A stretch of 64,000 nucleotides of DNA, from NCBI GenBank assembly GCA_977006965.1, contig CDRMUB010000005.1, forward strand, positions 1 to 64,000, in the 5' to 3' direction. A program made the translations under genes and the position numbers. The DNA comes from Phymatolithon calcareum. Lineage: Eukaryota > Rhodophyta > Florideophyceae > Hapalidiales. Numbering within the stretch: the first letter of the stretch is position 1; each line of letters begins with the position of its first letter. Of the stretch, positions 33,301 to 44,386 are shown in pieces. Under the pieces are notes generated by a model, which saw nothing but the letters and a program-made list of their open reading frames with translations, did not search any database and had not been told where the DNA came from.

Positions 33301-33514
33301 AAGAGTGCCTTCTGTCACTAAACTCATCAAATATCTGGAAATTGCACATTTCTGTACTGTACTCTAATATGTTTACAGTCTCTAGAGCACAGTACATAGC
33401 AGTATGAGATACGATCCAAAAAGCTAGCAGCCATCACTTCCTTTGTTTCTAATAGGCGTCGAAAATTTCGAGTCTTAAGTGGGAGTTTGTTGTGTGACAC
33501 ATATTCAGACGGAA

Positions 33515-34115
33515 GAGTCATAGTGTATCGTATACATAAATTAGTCTCTGTGCGAGTCCTGCTTTTCACATTTACGTTGCTGTCCTTTTAAGGGGATGTA
33601 TTTTGCTGCTTGTGCAGATGAGTTCTTCTTCGTGTCTATTTCGCATGAAATCGAGTACTGTAAATGAACAGGTTTCTCACGGCAAGTGCATCAGAAGTTC
33701 CAAGTCGTACGTTGGCGTTTCGACTCTGGAGTGCTCTAATGTACACTACCAAAATTGCGTCGTAAAACCCAGTTGTGTAAATTATATCCACGGTCGTCGC
33801 ACTCATATTGATTTCCAGTTGTCCTCTCGCGGTTATTTCAAAAACCATAATCTCTTTGATTAAGTATTTCCCCATATCCGCGATAGCAATGAGCTCGAAT
33901 GCCATCTTCCAAGCCTGAAGCGTCGTTCAGCCGGCACCAGGGACTGTTGTTCTTCATCATGATTGATTATAAACAGGAACGATTCTGACTCCTGTTCAAA
34001 AATTCCCAGATCTGCAAAGTGTTCATTTCTCGTTGGGCGCTCTTCTCCAGGGTATCACTTACGTGCAGCTTCAGACATTACGAAAAAGTGATATTATCAC
34101 GTTCTTGAGCTCTTA
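33515..34115. repeat. 0.5-kb module, copy C (+ orientation)
   Basis: This stretch is homologous to the reverse complement of 36460-37025 (copy D) and, in its right half from CATAATCT, of 37080-37360 (copy E). Shared blocks include ATAGTGTATCGT, TTAGTCTCTG, GATTTCCAGTTGTC, and TTCTTGAGCTCTT at the far end. Long open frames exist on both strands (33603-33863 + and 33905-33636 -), and both are partly conserved in the other copies, so the coding strand is unclear. The minus-strand reading with QELKNVI, LEDGIRAH and TTGNQYECDDRGYNL fits copies D and E best. Confidence 0.7.
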
Positions 34116-34314
34116 TTGTTTTACACCATCAATTACAACCCTTCCCAAGAATCCCGCTCTCATCTACTGCCCCGACCAATAGTCATAATTATAATCGCGT
34201 GCGCACGTGCCCAAACTGTGGGTCGGACATCAAACTCCTCTTCTTCTTTCCTCCCCCATGTGACATACATGAGAAATCATCAGAAAGAAACTCCGCCCCA
34301 CTGAACAGTGTAAC

Positions 34315-35308
34315 GTGGAGAACATTCCCTCATCCCTCGTACGCGGCGAAACGCGTTTGTCAAACTTGACTTTCACAGCCTTCGATGCGGCGATCTGCAC
34401 ATGGAACGCCGTGAATAATAGGTCTTTCATGAATGATCCCGCCTTTTACAGCAATCATATACATCAGATTCATACAATAGAAAATGACACTGTTCTCCAA
34501 CCGCCTAAAATACTTCCCTTGCCATGCGTGCAGACATCGCCCAGTCCGCACAACCCGCGCACAAACCAACGCAGACACACAAACGGTCAAAGTAGAAGGA
34601 TAATACAGGTAAACATGACAGCCTCCTCACCGAGATCAGTCTCCGATTGCTCTTGTATTCTACGAGTAACAGAATGTCCACGACGCGCCCTCGCCACCAT
34701 TCTCGCACCCTCGCGCTCGACACACCGGTCTACGCCCTCCGGATGATCTGCAGTGAACACTTTACCAACATCATCTCGCGTCGAGCGTCCATCAGTACAT
34801 TCCGTCCCACGCACCGTTTCCTCTCCTCCCTCTCGCACAGTGTCTCCCTCCATGTCCCCGCCAACGGCATCCACGCCAGCTATGTTAATTCTACCCGTTG
34901 TTTCAACTGCAGGCGCGGCAGTGTGATGCCAAGTCAGATGATTGTGGATGAGAGCGGCAATCGCTTCTATTCGGCCCAGTATGGCTGGTCATATCTCTTC
35001 CAGCCTGCCATGACTCAAGCTCTCCTATGCAGCACTCCACGAAGACCCACAAGTCGCAAACCGAACAATCGAAGCGATTTTATCAAGATCTTTCCAATAT
35101 GGAACGGGTTGATCAGTTGTTGTTGAAGAAGTTGCGCCGAAACTTCAAGTATCAAAAAGCTATGCCAGCACTGTTGACACGGTAGGAAATTGAGGGAAAG
35201 GACACAATTCCTACGGTAAAAACAGTGAGAAAGACGAAGATGTTGGCAGTGCAACAGGCAGCTAGGAAAGAAGTATCGGAACATGTTGGAACTTTATCGC
35301 TGTTTTGA
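34315..35308 (+). pseudogene. Unidentified protein gene, broken by shifts and one TAG
   Basis: The frame from about 34315 is proline/serine-rich in its second half (to 34746 and beyond, PRTVSSPPSRTVSPS). Reading moves to another frame with MPSQMIVDESGNRFYSAQYG (about 34925-34985). A third frame, from ATG 35027, reads KTHKSQTEQSKRFYQDL, LLLKKLRRNFKYQKAMPALL, TAG at 35183-35185, then TVRKTKMLAVQQAARKEV to TGA 35306-35308. The lysine-rich end looks like real coding sequence. No family is recognised. Confidence 0.4.
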
Positions 35309-36500
35309 GGATTGATGGATAAACAAACCTAGTCTATTAATGTCCGTTGAGATTATAGCCCGGCTCGATCCCTCAGTGCTTTTGATTTCATTGCCGTGGG
35401 GTTTAGCAACAAACAAGCTGTGTTGTTCTGCTTTCCATATACTGATATGGACTCTGGCCGTAGTAGTCGCACTGTGTGACTTGTAAGCGATTGTCGAATG
35501 GAATTCAGCTTTCTGCTCGCAATAGAGAACAGAGCGGCGAAGCCTGCGGGTAGAAGAACGTTGCACAGTCTTGACAGCACAAGATAACTTTTCCCGAGTG
35601 ATGTTCTCCTGCGTGATTCTCTCTTGTAGGTAGCGCAAGTTCCGCGACGAGAGTCCGCAATTCCTGCAGCATTCCTTTCTTCGGAAACCTCACCTGTTCG
35701 CCCAAAAAAAGATTCGGCGTGGTCGAAAAAGGTCACAAGCTGGCAACCTTGAACGAGACAGTTGATGCTGCATTGTTCGCTTTAAAGTGACCAATGAACA
35801 CTTTAATTGCATCCCTGTGGTTCGCTGCGCGAAAAGGTTTTCCGTCTTTCCATAGTGAGCGGAAAGAAACGAATCAGCTGGCCAATAACAGATTTCTGTC
35901 CCTTGTACAAAGCAGCCTCATAACCAAGTTGTCCATGCGCGTCGAAACTCTGGTCGTATATCGTCTTCAGATCCATTAGGCAACAGTGGCTGACCTGAAC
36001 GCCGGAGAAAATTTGCTTAGTATCCATGTTAGTAACGCATGCAGCGTCTCCGGAAAAGAATAGCTTCAGAATTGTCTCAACAACAATTCTCCCAGTTTTC
36101 GCTGTGTAGTCGCTCACTTTTTCTTCAGACGACGATGAGTCGGAAGCCTCGAGACGGCGAGATTTCTGGCGCCTGGAACGAGATATTCGGCTTCGCGTGC
36201 GCTTTCTTTGATTTTTCTCAGCGGCCTTAAATTTGACCTTTAACTTAGGGAAGCCAAGACCGATCACATCGTCACCGCGGTTCTCAGAACTGGAGTATTC
36301 GTCACTTCGAGATGACGATGAAGACCGAGCCTGTTCAAATCTTCCTCTCTCCTCGAAAGAGATAATCGATGAAATCTCTTGTCCAAATTTCTTGATTTGG
36401 GCATGGTAGGAGTCCTTTGCCGCGTAGAAGCGGACTTCACACGCCAATCGACAACTCAGATAAGACTTAAGGTATCGCGGTGCAGTTACATGTAAGTGAG
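35294..36500 (-). pseudogene. SR-rich/coiled-coil hypothetical protein, broken
   Basis: The main open segment (36447-35803) has a serine stretch (RSSSSSRSDEYSSSE), then an arginine-serine tract (KRTRSRISRSRRQKSRR) and an acidic DSSSSEEK. Coding-like sequence continues upstream of 36447 without an ATG, inside module copy D. Downstream, frames shift: IKVFIGHFKANNAAS (about 35795), a TGA, FPKKGMLQELRTLVAEL (about 35690-35640), then RYLQERITQENITREKL in another frame to the stop at 35294. RS tracts often mark RNA-processing proteins, but that is only suggestive. Confidence 0.45.
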
Positions 36501-37025
36501 ACCCTGGAAAAGACAGCTCGACAAGAAAAGAATACTGTGGAGTAACTGGGAGTTTTGGTAGGGAGGTAGATAGGTTTCTGTGTACAGAAAATCATTATAA
36601 AGAAACACAGTCCCCTGTGCCCTGTTCAAGGACGGTTCAGGCTTTGAAGATGTCAGTCAGGCTCATTATTATCGCAAGTATGAGGATAATAATTATTCAA
36701 AGAGGTAATGGTTCTTGAAATGACAGCGAAGTGACAACTGGAAATCAATATTACTGCGACGAACTTGGATATAATTTACAGTACTTGACTTTAAGTTGCA
36801 GTTTTGGTAGTTTACATTTGAGAATTCCAAATTCGAAGCGCCAACGCACGGTGTAGAATCTCGGATGCACTTGCAATGAGAGAAATGGCTGACACGTAGA
36901 TGAATTCGTCTGAACAAGCGACGACATAAATCCCCTTGAAAAGACTGCAAGGGAAATGGGAAGAGCTGGGCTCACGCAGAGACTAATCTATGTTCACGAT
37001 ACACTATCACACGTCCATCAGAAAA
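36460..37025. repeat. 0.5-kb module, copy D (- orientation relative to C)
   Basis: The reverse complement aligns with copy C from GTGATAGTGTATCGT (near 37010) through AAGAACCATTACCTCTTTG to CTTACATGTAACTGCACC near 36480. A minus-strand open frame 36950-36693 (end FKNHYLFE) parallels copy C's frame ending FKNHNLFD, and the plus-strand reading FEDVSQAHYY parallels copies C and E. Confidence 0.65.
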
Positions 37026-37079
37026 TAAGAATTAGGCACCCTGTCCGGAGGGAATGATGTACATAAGCAGCCGCAACGG

Positions 37080-37360
37080 TGGTGCAAGAGCTCAAGAATG
37101 TGATATTATCAGTTTTTCTTAATGTCTGCAGCTGCATCCAAGTGAGACACTAGGAAGAGGGCTCAACGAAGAATGCGTACAGTGCAGTATCTGGTAATTT
37201 TTGGAAAGGAGTGACAAACGTTCCTGTGAACAGAAAATAATTATGAAGCAACACAGTCTCTTTTGCCCGGTTCAACGGCTCTACTGGCTTGGAAGATGTC
37301 AGTCGAGCTCATTTTAATCACGGGTATGAGGAGAAAATTATTCAAAAAGATTATGCCCAC
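37080..37360. repeat. 0.5-kb module, copy E (partial)
   Basis: The right half of the module only. On the + strand it reads VQELKNVI, GNFWKGVTNVPV and LEDVSRAHF, then IIQKDYAH, after which homology ends at GGGCATAATC (about 37350). Copies D and E are tandem in the same orientation. Confidence 0.65.
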
Positions 37361-37416
37361 CGACAATTGCTTTTGTCCCTCCAGTCTGCCGCTCTGCCGC
37401 CGACACCGCCTTCTCT

Positions 37417-37854
37417 GTGCCGTATAGTCCGCCTGCCCGCCGCTCCGCGCTGAACTGTTTCGCGTACCTGCCTACCAGGAAGCAGGTGTACTGGAAGGAA
37501 TCGATGCAGAGTAAAGAATTATTTTTTCCAATTCCGTCATCCTTCGAAGACGTCTTCCGCTTTCTTGATGGTGATTCGAATGCTGATGACATCTCTGCAT
37601 ATGGAGACAATCGACGGCCTGCTTCCCCGAGATGTGACTCTATTTTGGATAGTGGTGGCGAGATTGCGGAAGGGGAAGATGCTCTTTTACAATGGGCCGA
37701 TTTTGCACACTGCACGAAAAGCACAGGCGAAATCAAAGCGATCTCACAAGGCGATGCTCCTTGTGATGCTGATGAAAAAATGAAGCACGCGAAGAGTGGA
37801 TGCGTGATGCGAATCGTACTGTGCGATCGTTCTGCTGGTCATGTTGCGCATTAG
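37417..37854 (+). CDS. Hypothetical acidic protein
   Basis: An open frame ends with TAG at 37852-37854. The first in-frame ATG is at about 37507 (MQSKELFFPIPSSFEDVF), giving some 115 residues rich in Asp, Glu and Ser (LDGDSNADDISAYGDN, GGEIAEGEDALLQWADF). No domain is recognised. A minus-strand frame over the same bases (37736-37338) is equally long, so strand choice rests on the acidic, protein-like composition only. Confidence 0.35.
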   Translation: MPYSPPARRSALNCFAYLPTRKQVYWKESMQSKELFFPIPSSFEDVFRFLDGDSNADDISAYGDNRRPASPRCDSILDSGGEIAEGEDALLQWADFAHCTKSTGEIKAISQGDAPCDADEKMKHAKSGCVMRIVLCDRSAGHVAH

Positions 37855-38292
37855 GAGAATGGTGTAAATTGACGGTGTACTGATCGATTCCATACCGATT
37901 TGACTGTACCGGGGAGCGTCAAGAGGTTTTCAATGCGATAAAGTACGAGTGGAAGGAATATCCTTTGTCAAGGAGACTGTTGACATGACACCCTGTCGCA
38001 ATGTCTCGTTTCCCGAAAATGCGCAGTAGTGCCTTTGGCTTAATCGAGCGGGAAGTCTGCAAGCTGCATACGTGGCAGACTACAACTGCAGGATAGCGAT
38101 GGGGGCATTGCACATGCAGCGTAGATGAAGTTGGGCGATGGAGAAAGGGAGTATATGAAAAGATGCAGGGCTGTAAGAAGCCTGTGTGCGATTAATGTGT
38201 ACAGTATGGTAGTGCTTTCAGAAGTCTGCGAGCCCCATCGAACCACTTGATTATCGGCTTCGAAGCAGTCAATATTCCACCACTGCGACTTT

Positions 38293-38565
38293 TTATTTTG
38301 TGTCCCCTACTAAGTCACAAATAGCTACTGCGCCACTCAAAAGACTAGCAACAAAAATCTTTCTGTTTGAAAAATATTTCCAATCCCGTAGATATGACGG
38401 AAATGTTCCCAGCAAGGTTCTTTTCACAAACGCGGTATAGTACACTGAAACGAAACCTGGTCGCCTTTGCGATTGCGGAGAAGGAGGCGCGGCAAACGAA
38501 AAGTGTTCGTTTTGTGGAGGATAAGCGCCGGAAGCGATGCTTGGACAGAGGATGTCGTGCGCCAT
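38293..38565 (-). pseudogene. C-terminal tail relic of an NB-ARC/WD40 receptor
   Basis: The last 42 residues of this frame read RTLLGTFPSYLRDWKY, then NRKIFVASLLSGAVAICDL. They align with the tail of the receptor at 59703-63728 (GALIGTLPSGICDWKY, TRKVFVAELESGATAMCFL) with the same spacing. No WD40 text is seen upstream, so only the tail survives (about 38293-38430). This shows that the tail is a conserved module in a receptor family with more than one member at this chromosome end. Confidence 0.65.
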
Positions 38566-38913
38566 AGGGGTGGCAGGTGGTGACTGATGGTGCCGGCGTG
38601 AAGGTGAAGTTCGACGGTAGAGAAGACACGACTTTTTGTCAGGGCATGGGCTTTTTCAACAAGTTTTTATCACAATGCATATTCAAATATGTCCGTTCCA
38701 GAGAAAGACGTGCTAATGAATAGTGAGCCTCAGCAAGTGGCTCACTTTGATGCTAAACAGAGCTAAGGGGGTATTGTATAGCGTGAATCAATCAAATGCA
38801 TATCTAATCGTATTTCGCAGCCCTCAGTCGCAATTTGGAGCCGTGGAATAAATTGTGGATTCGTCAATCTTCTCCTTCTTGCTAGCGCGAGTCTGTGAAC
38901 GGTTTCTCTTACG

Positions 38914-39528
38914 TTATTCAAGCTTGCGGTGAAGTCGGCGTACGTGAATACTCTGTATCTCCGAGCAATCACCGACGCAAGCGCTAATTGCTTCAATGCT
39001 CAATTCCATCGGATAATCTTCGACACCGTCTAAGATTTCCTTTGCCTCCATGTCGACAGCAGCAACATGATTGATACGATTTGACCCAATCAAGTTGTCA
39101 AGCCAGATTCTATACCCAGACTTCATCACAGGGTCAAAACTGAACGCTTCATTGTCCGCCTGATGGTCTAGCCGATACGTCGGAAGGGAGGCCCAGTGCG
39201 TATTCCCATCAACATTAGAGCAAGGCCCTATAGATGTACATGAACTTTGTTGTCGTATGTCCTTAGCTATAACGCCAATATCCGAGAGGGCAAGGATTAT
39301 AACTTTCGCTTTGGAGAGACGTTTCAGGGGAGATCGGTCTTTTATCCTTTTCTGTCGATCGTTGTACGGAGATATTTCAGACTGTGGATTTCGTGGAGCT
39401 CGGACCCTGAAAGTCTGACTTTGCCCCGGAAGAGGCCTCGGTATATTAGAACTTAGCTTTTTTCTCTTTTGGTATCCCATCTGATGCCATTCTATCTTGC
39501 CCAAAGTGTCGCTGCATCTAGCAGCCAC
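38914..39528 (-). pseudogene. Unidentified protein, orphan family copy 2
   Basis: A 204-codon frame ends at 38914. Its C-terminal 60 residues (INHVAAVDMEAKEILDG, VEDYPMELSIEAISACVG, VRRLHRKL) match the pattern of the fragment at 8665-9205. The upstream frame begins with GTG; a better start of the coding signal lies in another frame (AKTSDVMEWLLDAATLWAR, about 39545-39480), so one frameshift is likely. The middle is basic. The family is not recognised. Confidence 0.45.
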
Positions 39529-39549
39529 TCCATGACATCCGAGGTTTTA

Positions 39550-41170
39550 GCGGAGCGACGAATATGCGGTACAGGCACTAGGAGGTTTCAAGAAAAGACT
39601 TACTCTCCAAAAATACATAGAGACGTAGAAGGAATTAATTCAGCCGCACAGATAGTACGCACTGTACCAAACATCGTGGACAAATGTCTTTCTGTCCGGT
39701 TTTGGGGTCTGTATCTCGAGGAAGGACTAAGAGACTCCGTCTCCTACCTAAGAGAACCGCAGGATGGCAAAAAATAAAAGAGTGCCATTATAGTAGGAAT
39801 GACATAACCGTGCTGGGAAAAGAGAACAGCTTGGAGAAGCGGTGAATAACATCCAATCGAATCAGTCTCCGGAAACGCTTCGGTCTAACGTTTTGGTAAT
39901 GAACGGTGACTGCATTGAATGAAATTGAAAGATCAAATATAGTAGGACAAGAGAATTTCCACAAATACTCAAGTTAAACGCAGGAACTGGCGCTCCAGTA
40001 GATCTGTGGTAGATTTCCAAGCGTGTTCAGGACAAGAATAGCAGAGACTCGGAAGCAGAGCTCGACGGCATATGGAAACTCTGGAACGCACAATTTCAGG
40101 ATCTGAGCTTGAAGAATAAAACAAACTGGACACAGAAAAGTCAAAAACGTATTTTATTATTATTGAATTTTTTACCAAAATTCATGGCCGGAAAGTAGAC
40201 CGTTCTCAAAACGATATCAGAGCTTGAGGAATGCTCTCGATTTTCCATTTGACTGATATGCTGTTCACAGAACGCCGCAACATTCTCTGTTCCGTGGAAC
40301 GCTAGTAGTGAGCAGTCACCGAGAACGCGGTTCGTTCCTTGGTTTTTTGTCCGCATGACTCTTTGTCACTGCTTCCAATCAGAGAACTAATTCTTTGATG
40401 GAGGCGAAAGTGCTCACACTAACTAATTTTGAGAAGGTCACACCGTAAGTACCCTCGTGAGAACGACTGATCAGTTCTCTGCTGTGCCCCTGCGGAGAGG
40501 CGACACGGCTGCAACATTGAGCAATGCGCGGGGATCGGGCATGTTGTTATTGCACACGCACTTGCACCGGTGCAGACAGCATATATGGAACGTAGCGAAA
40601 ACGTTCCCTCTGACCGGACGCGGTGTTGGAAATTTTGAGGCATATCTTGTGAAGCAGCATAAGTTTTCAGCTGCTGATCTTCCCCAAATTACGTTCATAT
40701 GCCAAGATCATGGTGTAAAGAGTTTCTATTAGCGCGGTTAAGCAGATCTTCCAATCTAAAAGATCTCTGAAAGATAGACTTCGTTTTTTCAAAGAGACAG
40801 CGGTGAGGGTTCCAGACTTGGGTGAGCAAGGTCCGGTTTTTTGCCGTGGGTCGATGCTAGAGGGACTCCGTTCTTTAGTAAAAATATTCATTAATATTGA
40901 GTACCGCATCTGGACACTCTGGAAAAGATGAAAATTGAAAACTTGTCCTTTCCGTTTAAAACGATTCCTGCTTAGCTTCTTGAGAAAGCTAACAGTATAG
41001 TTCAATTATTCGGTTTCTATGTGCGCAAGTACGTAATAAGAAAATAAGACATCATACACTTCTCAAGCATTCAATTTCCATTCTTTACCTTGCGGGAACA
41101 CAACAGCGTGAAATTTCCTCAGAAAAAGAAGCAGATTTACGGTATTGGATTCCAATTGATGAAAAATCGA
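39550..41170. other. No convincing gene
   Basis: Open frames at 40457-40732 (+; ends NFEAYLVKQHKFSAADLP) and 41005-40667 (-) show no domain. Nothing else is supported before the minisatellite. Confidence 0.35.
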
Positions 41171-42860
41171 TCAATGAAAATGATTGAAAATGAATAAAAA
41201 TGAATGAAAATGAATGAAAATGAATGAAAATGAATGAAAATGAATGAAAATGAATGAAAATGAATGAAAATGAATGAAAATGAATGAAAATGAATGAAAA
41301 TGAATGAAAATGAATGAAAATGAATGAAAATGAATGAAAATGAATGAAAATGAATGAAAATGAATGAAAATGAATGAAAATGAATGAAAATGAATGAAAA
41401 TGAATGAAAATGAATGAAAATGAATGAAAATGAATGAAAATGAATGAAAATGAATGAAAATGAATGAAAATGAATGAAAATGAATGAAAATGAATGAAAA
41501 TGAATGAAAATGAATGAAAATGAATGAAAATGAATGAAAATGAATGAAAATGAATGAAAATGAATGAAAATGAATGAAAATGAATGAAAATGAATGAAAA
41601 TGAATGAAAATGAATGAAAATGAATGAAAATGAATGAAAATGAATGAAAATGAATGAAAATGAATGAAAATGAATGAAAATGAATGAAAATGAATGAAAA
41701 TGAATGAAAATGAATGAAAATGAATGAAAATGAATGAAAATGAATGAAAATGAATGAAAATGAATGAAAATGAATGAAAATGAATGAAAATGAATGAAAA
41801 TGAATGAAAATGAATGAAAATGAATGAAAATGAATGAAAATGAATGAAAATGAATGAAAATGAATGAAAATGAATGAAAATGAATGAAAATGAATGAAAA
41901 TGAATGAAAATGAATGAAAATGAATGAACATGAATGAAAATGAATGAAAATGAATGAAAATGAATGAACATGAATGAACATGAATGAAAATGAATGAAAA
42001 TGAATGAAAATGAATGAACATGAATGAAAATGAATGAAAATGAATGAACATGAATGAAAATGAATGAAAATGAATGAAAATGAATGAAAATGAATGAAAA
42101 TGAATGAAAATGAATGAAAATGAATGAAAATGAATGAAAATGAATGAAAATGAATGAAAATGAATGAAAATGAATGAAAATGAATGAAAATGAATGAAAA
42201 TGAATGAAAATGAATGAAAATGAATGAAAATGAATGAAAATGAATGAAAATGAATGAAAATGAATGAAAATGAATGAAAATGAATGAAAATGAATGAAAA
42301 TGAATGAAAATGAATGAAAATGAATGAAAATGAATGAAAATGAATGAAAATGAATGAAAATGAATGAAAATGAATGAAAATGAATGAAAATGAATGAAAA
42401 TGAATGAAAATGAATGAAAATGAATGAAAATGAATGAAAATGAATGAAAATGAATGAAAATGAATGAAAATGAATGAAAATGAATGAAAATGAATGAAAA
42501 TGAATGAAAATGAATGAAAATGAATGAAAATGAATGAAAATGAATGAAAATGAATGAAAATGAATGAAAATGAATGAAAATGAATGAAAATGAATGAAAA
42601 TGAATGAAAATGAATGAAAATGAATGAAAATGAATGAAAATGAATGAAAATGAATGAAAATGAATGAAAATGAATGAAAATGAATGAAAATGAATGAAAA
42701 TGAATGAAAATGAATGAAAATGAATGAAAATGAATGAAAATGAATGAAAATGAATGAAAATGAATGAAAATGAATGAAAATGAATGAAAATGAATGAAAA
42801 TGAATGAAAATGAATGAAAATGAATGAAAATGAATGAAAATGAATGAAAATGAATGAAAA
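41171..42860. repeat. 10-bp minisatellite (TGAATGAAAA)n, about 169 units
   Basis: Units keep perfect 10-bp register from 41201 to 42860 (166 units), preceded by three variant units from 41171. The only substitutions are five TGAATGAACA units clustered at 41921, 41961, 41971, 42011 and 42041. Because 10 is not a multiple of 3 and the complementary unit has no stop codon, all three minus frames stay open for 1.7 kb. The apparent 298-, 582- and 642-residue HFHSFSFIFI proteins are artefacts. Confidence 0.98.
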
Positions 42861-43138
42861 TGAGGTCGATGCGCATCGATTCCACGCTGGTAGGATCTTC
42901 TTTCGAACTCGTCGGCAGAGCTTCCAGTGTCAGAACTTGCTCTGAAAAAGTCCTGGTCTATCGAAATTCCCGCAACGTGCAGCAAGTTGTAACCTTTCCG
43001 TGGGAAGGGAGTGTGCCGGATATCTGGATCTAATTTCTTAACCTGTTGATTTGCGTGCTCAAATGGGATCCAGTTGGTAGTCTTAAGCCATTCCCGCAAT
43101 TGTTTAAGCGCTATTTCTGTACAGCCTGGGATGATGAA
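42861..43138 (-). CDS. Hypothetical protein fragment abutting the minisatellite
   Basis: A minus frame open from the TAA at 43139-43141 reads CTEIALKQLREWLKTTNWIP, PFPRKGYNLLHVAGISI, SADEFERRSYQRGIDAHR and then enters the minisatellite at 42860. The non-repeat part, about 92 codons, looks coding, with no ATG at the start. It may be an exon or gene fragment whose 3' end was replaced by the repeat. No family is recognised. Confidence 0.3.
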
Positions 43139-43141
43139 TTA

Positions 43142-44386
43142 TGAAGGCCACTCCCGCTGACGTGCACAATATTGAGACGCATTGGCAGAGGCGAATGCGC
43201 GGCTGGAAATAGTGGATATTATATTGGATATGGACCTCGATGCGTGTGGCGTTGTGGGCGTGTGGCGTGAACCGATTTTGTCCTCATTCAACAGATGTTG
43301 CTGCAGCATGGCGCAGACGGTAAGGGATGCGGTAGGAGTGTGATAAGGGTAGGGAGAGATGCGATAATGAGTGTCATCGGGGCAGGAAGGCACACGAGTT
43401 GCCAAGTTTGAGGGCCCAAAGCGGCACCGGGCGACCTGGCACGGCGCGGCCAGGACGGAAATGCGACCCGAAGGCGACCTTCGCGTCCTGGTTGACCGAG
43501 TGCAGGAGACCGGGCACGCGCCTTAGGGACCGGAACTTGGCGGCCGATGTAACTTTCGGTGGGGAACTTGGCAATACAAGGAACTGGTTGTGCCTGCTGG
43601 CTATATATGGGGCGGTGGTCAGCGAACGGCCCTTAGTCCCACGGCACTGCACGGCGCCGCCACAGGGCCTGCAAAAAGGGGGGCCGGTTAAGGTCTATCA
43701 GTAGTGTAGAACGGGAAAGCCTACTAGTTGAATGGGAATACAGTATCTCTTCAGGGCCGGTCTATCATATACCGCAGCAAATATGTTTGCCGTTTCTTGC
43801 TTCCAGTACGGAACTATCATATCGGGCAATATTGCTACATGTGTCTATACACCAAATGCTGGTTGCCCGTCGCACAATTTGCCGCAATATTTTGCCTTGA
43901 GTACGACATTGTACTGGAGGTATTACTTGACCGTTCTGGATTTTTTGTAGGAGGAAACGTACCGTTATCGCAGCAGTCCAAGTTTCAGTCCAAGTTTCAG
44001 TCCTAGTCTTCTTCCTCGATGAAGAAATCTTGGAACTGTTGCAGTCGGGCACAGAAATGACGCCACCCTCCGTTCTTCATGGCAATCACTCATCAAGCTC
44101 CTCTCTCACTTCAATGCTAAACCAAAATGCGCCACATGAGATCGCCCTCCTTGCCGGCGTTACGACGCTCGGGTGCAGGGATCGTACCGACTGTGGCATC
44201 GCTTCAAGAGCACCATCTGAGACTCCTACTAGACTCATACATCAAGACCATGCAATGATTGCAGCGGGCTCAATACAACCACCATTCGAGCGGAGACCTT
44301 GCATTTCGTCGCGCTGCAACCGAGGAAGTAGTAAGAGAAGCAGTTTGTCGAACGATTTGTCTCCGGGTTGAAAAATTGGCGGGAGT
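43142..44386. other. No convincing gene; GC-rich patch at 43380-43690
   Basis: The GC-rich patch differs from its AT-rich surroundings and includes a TATATA near 43603. Open frames on both strands there reflect the base composition. A small + frame from ATG 43732 (MGIQYLFRAGLSYTAANMF) to about 43950 is unassigned. TCCAAGTTTCAG is tandemly repeated at about 43978-44002. Confidence 0.35.

Noticed and set aside
41085-43099. Three very long minus-strand frames (298, 582 and 642 codons) of HFHSFSFIFI repeats
   Set aside because: They arise because the complement of the 10-bp minisatellite has no stop codon in any frame. All three frames read the same repeat, so there is no evidence of selection for a protein.
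43380-43690. GC-rich genes on both strands (about 100 codons each)
   Set aside because: Long frames here are expected from low stop-codon density in GC-rich DNA; no domain and no preference between strands.
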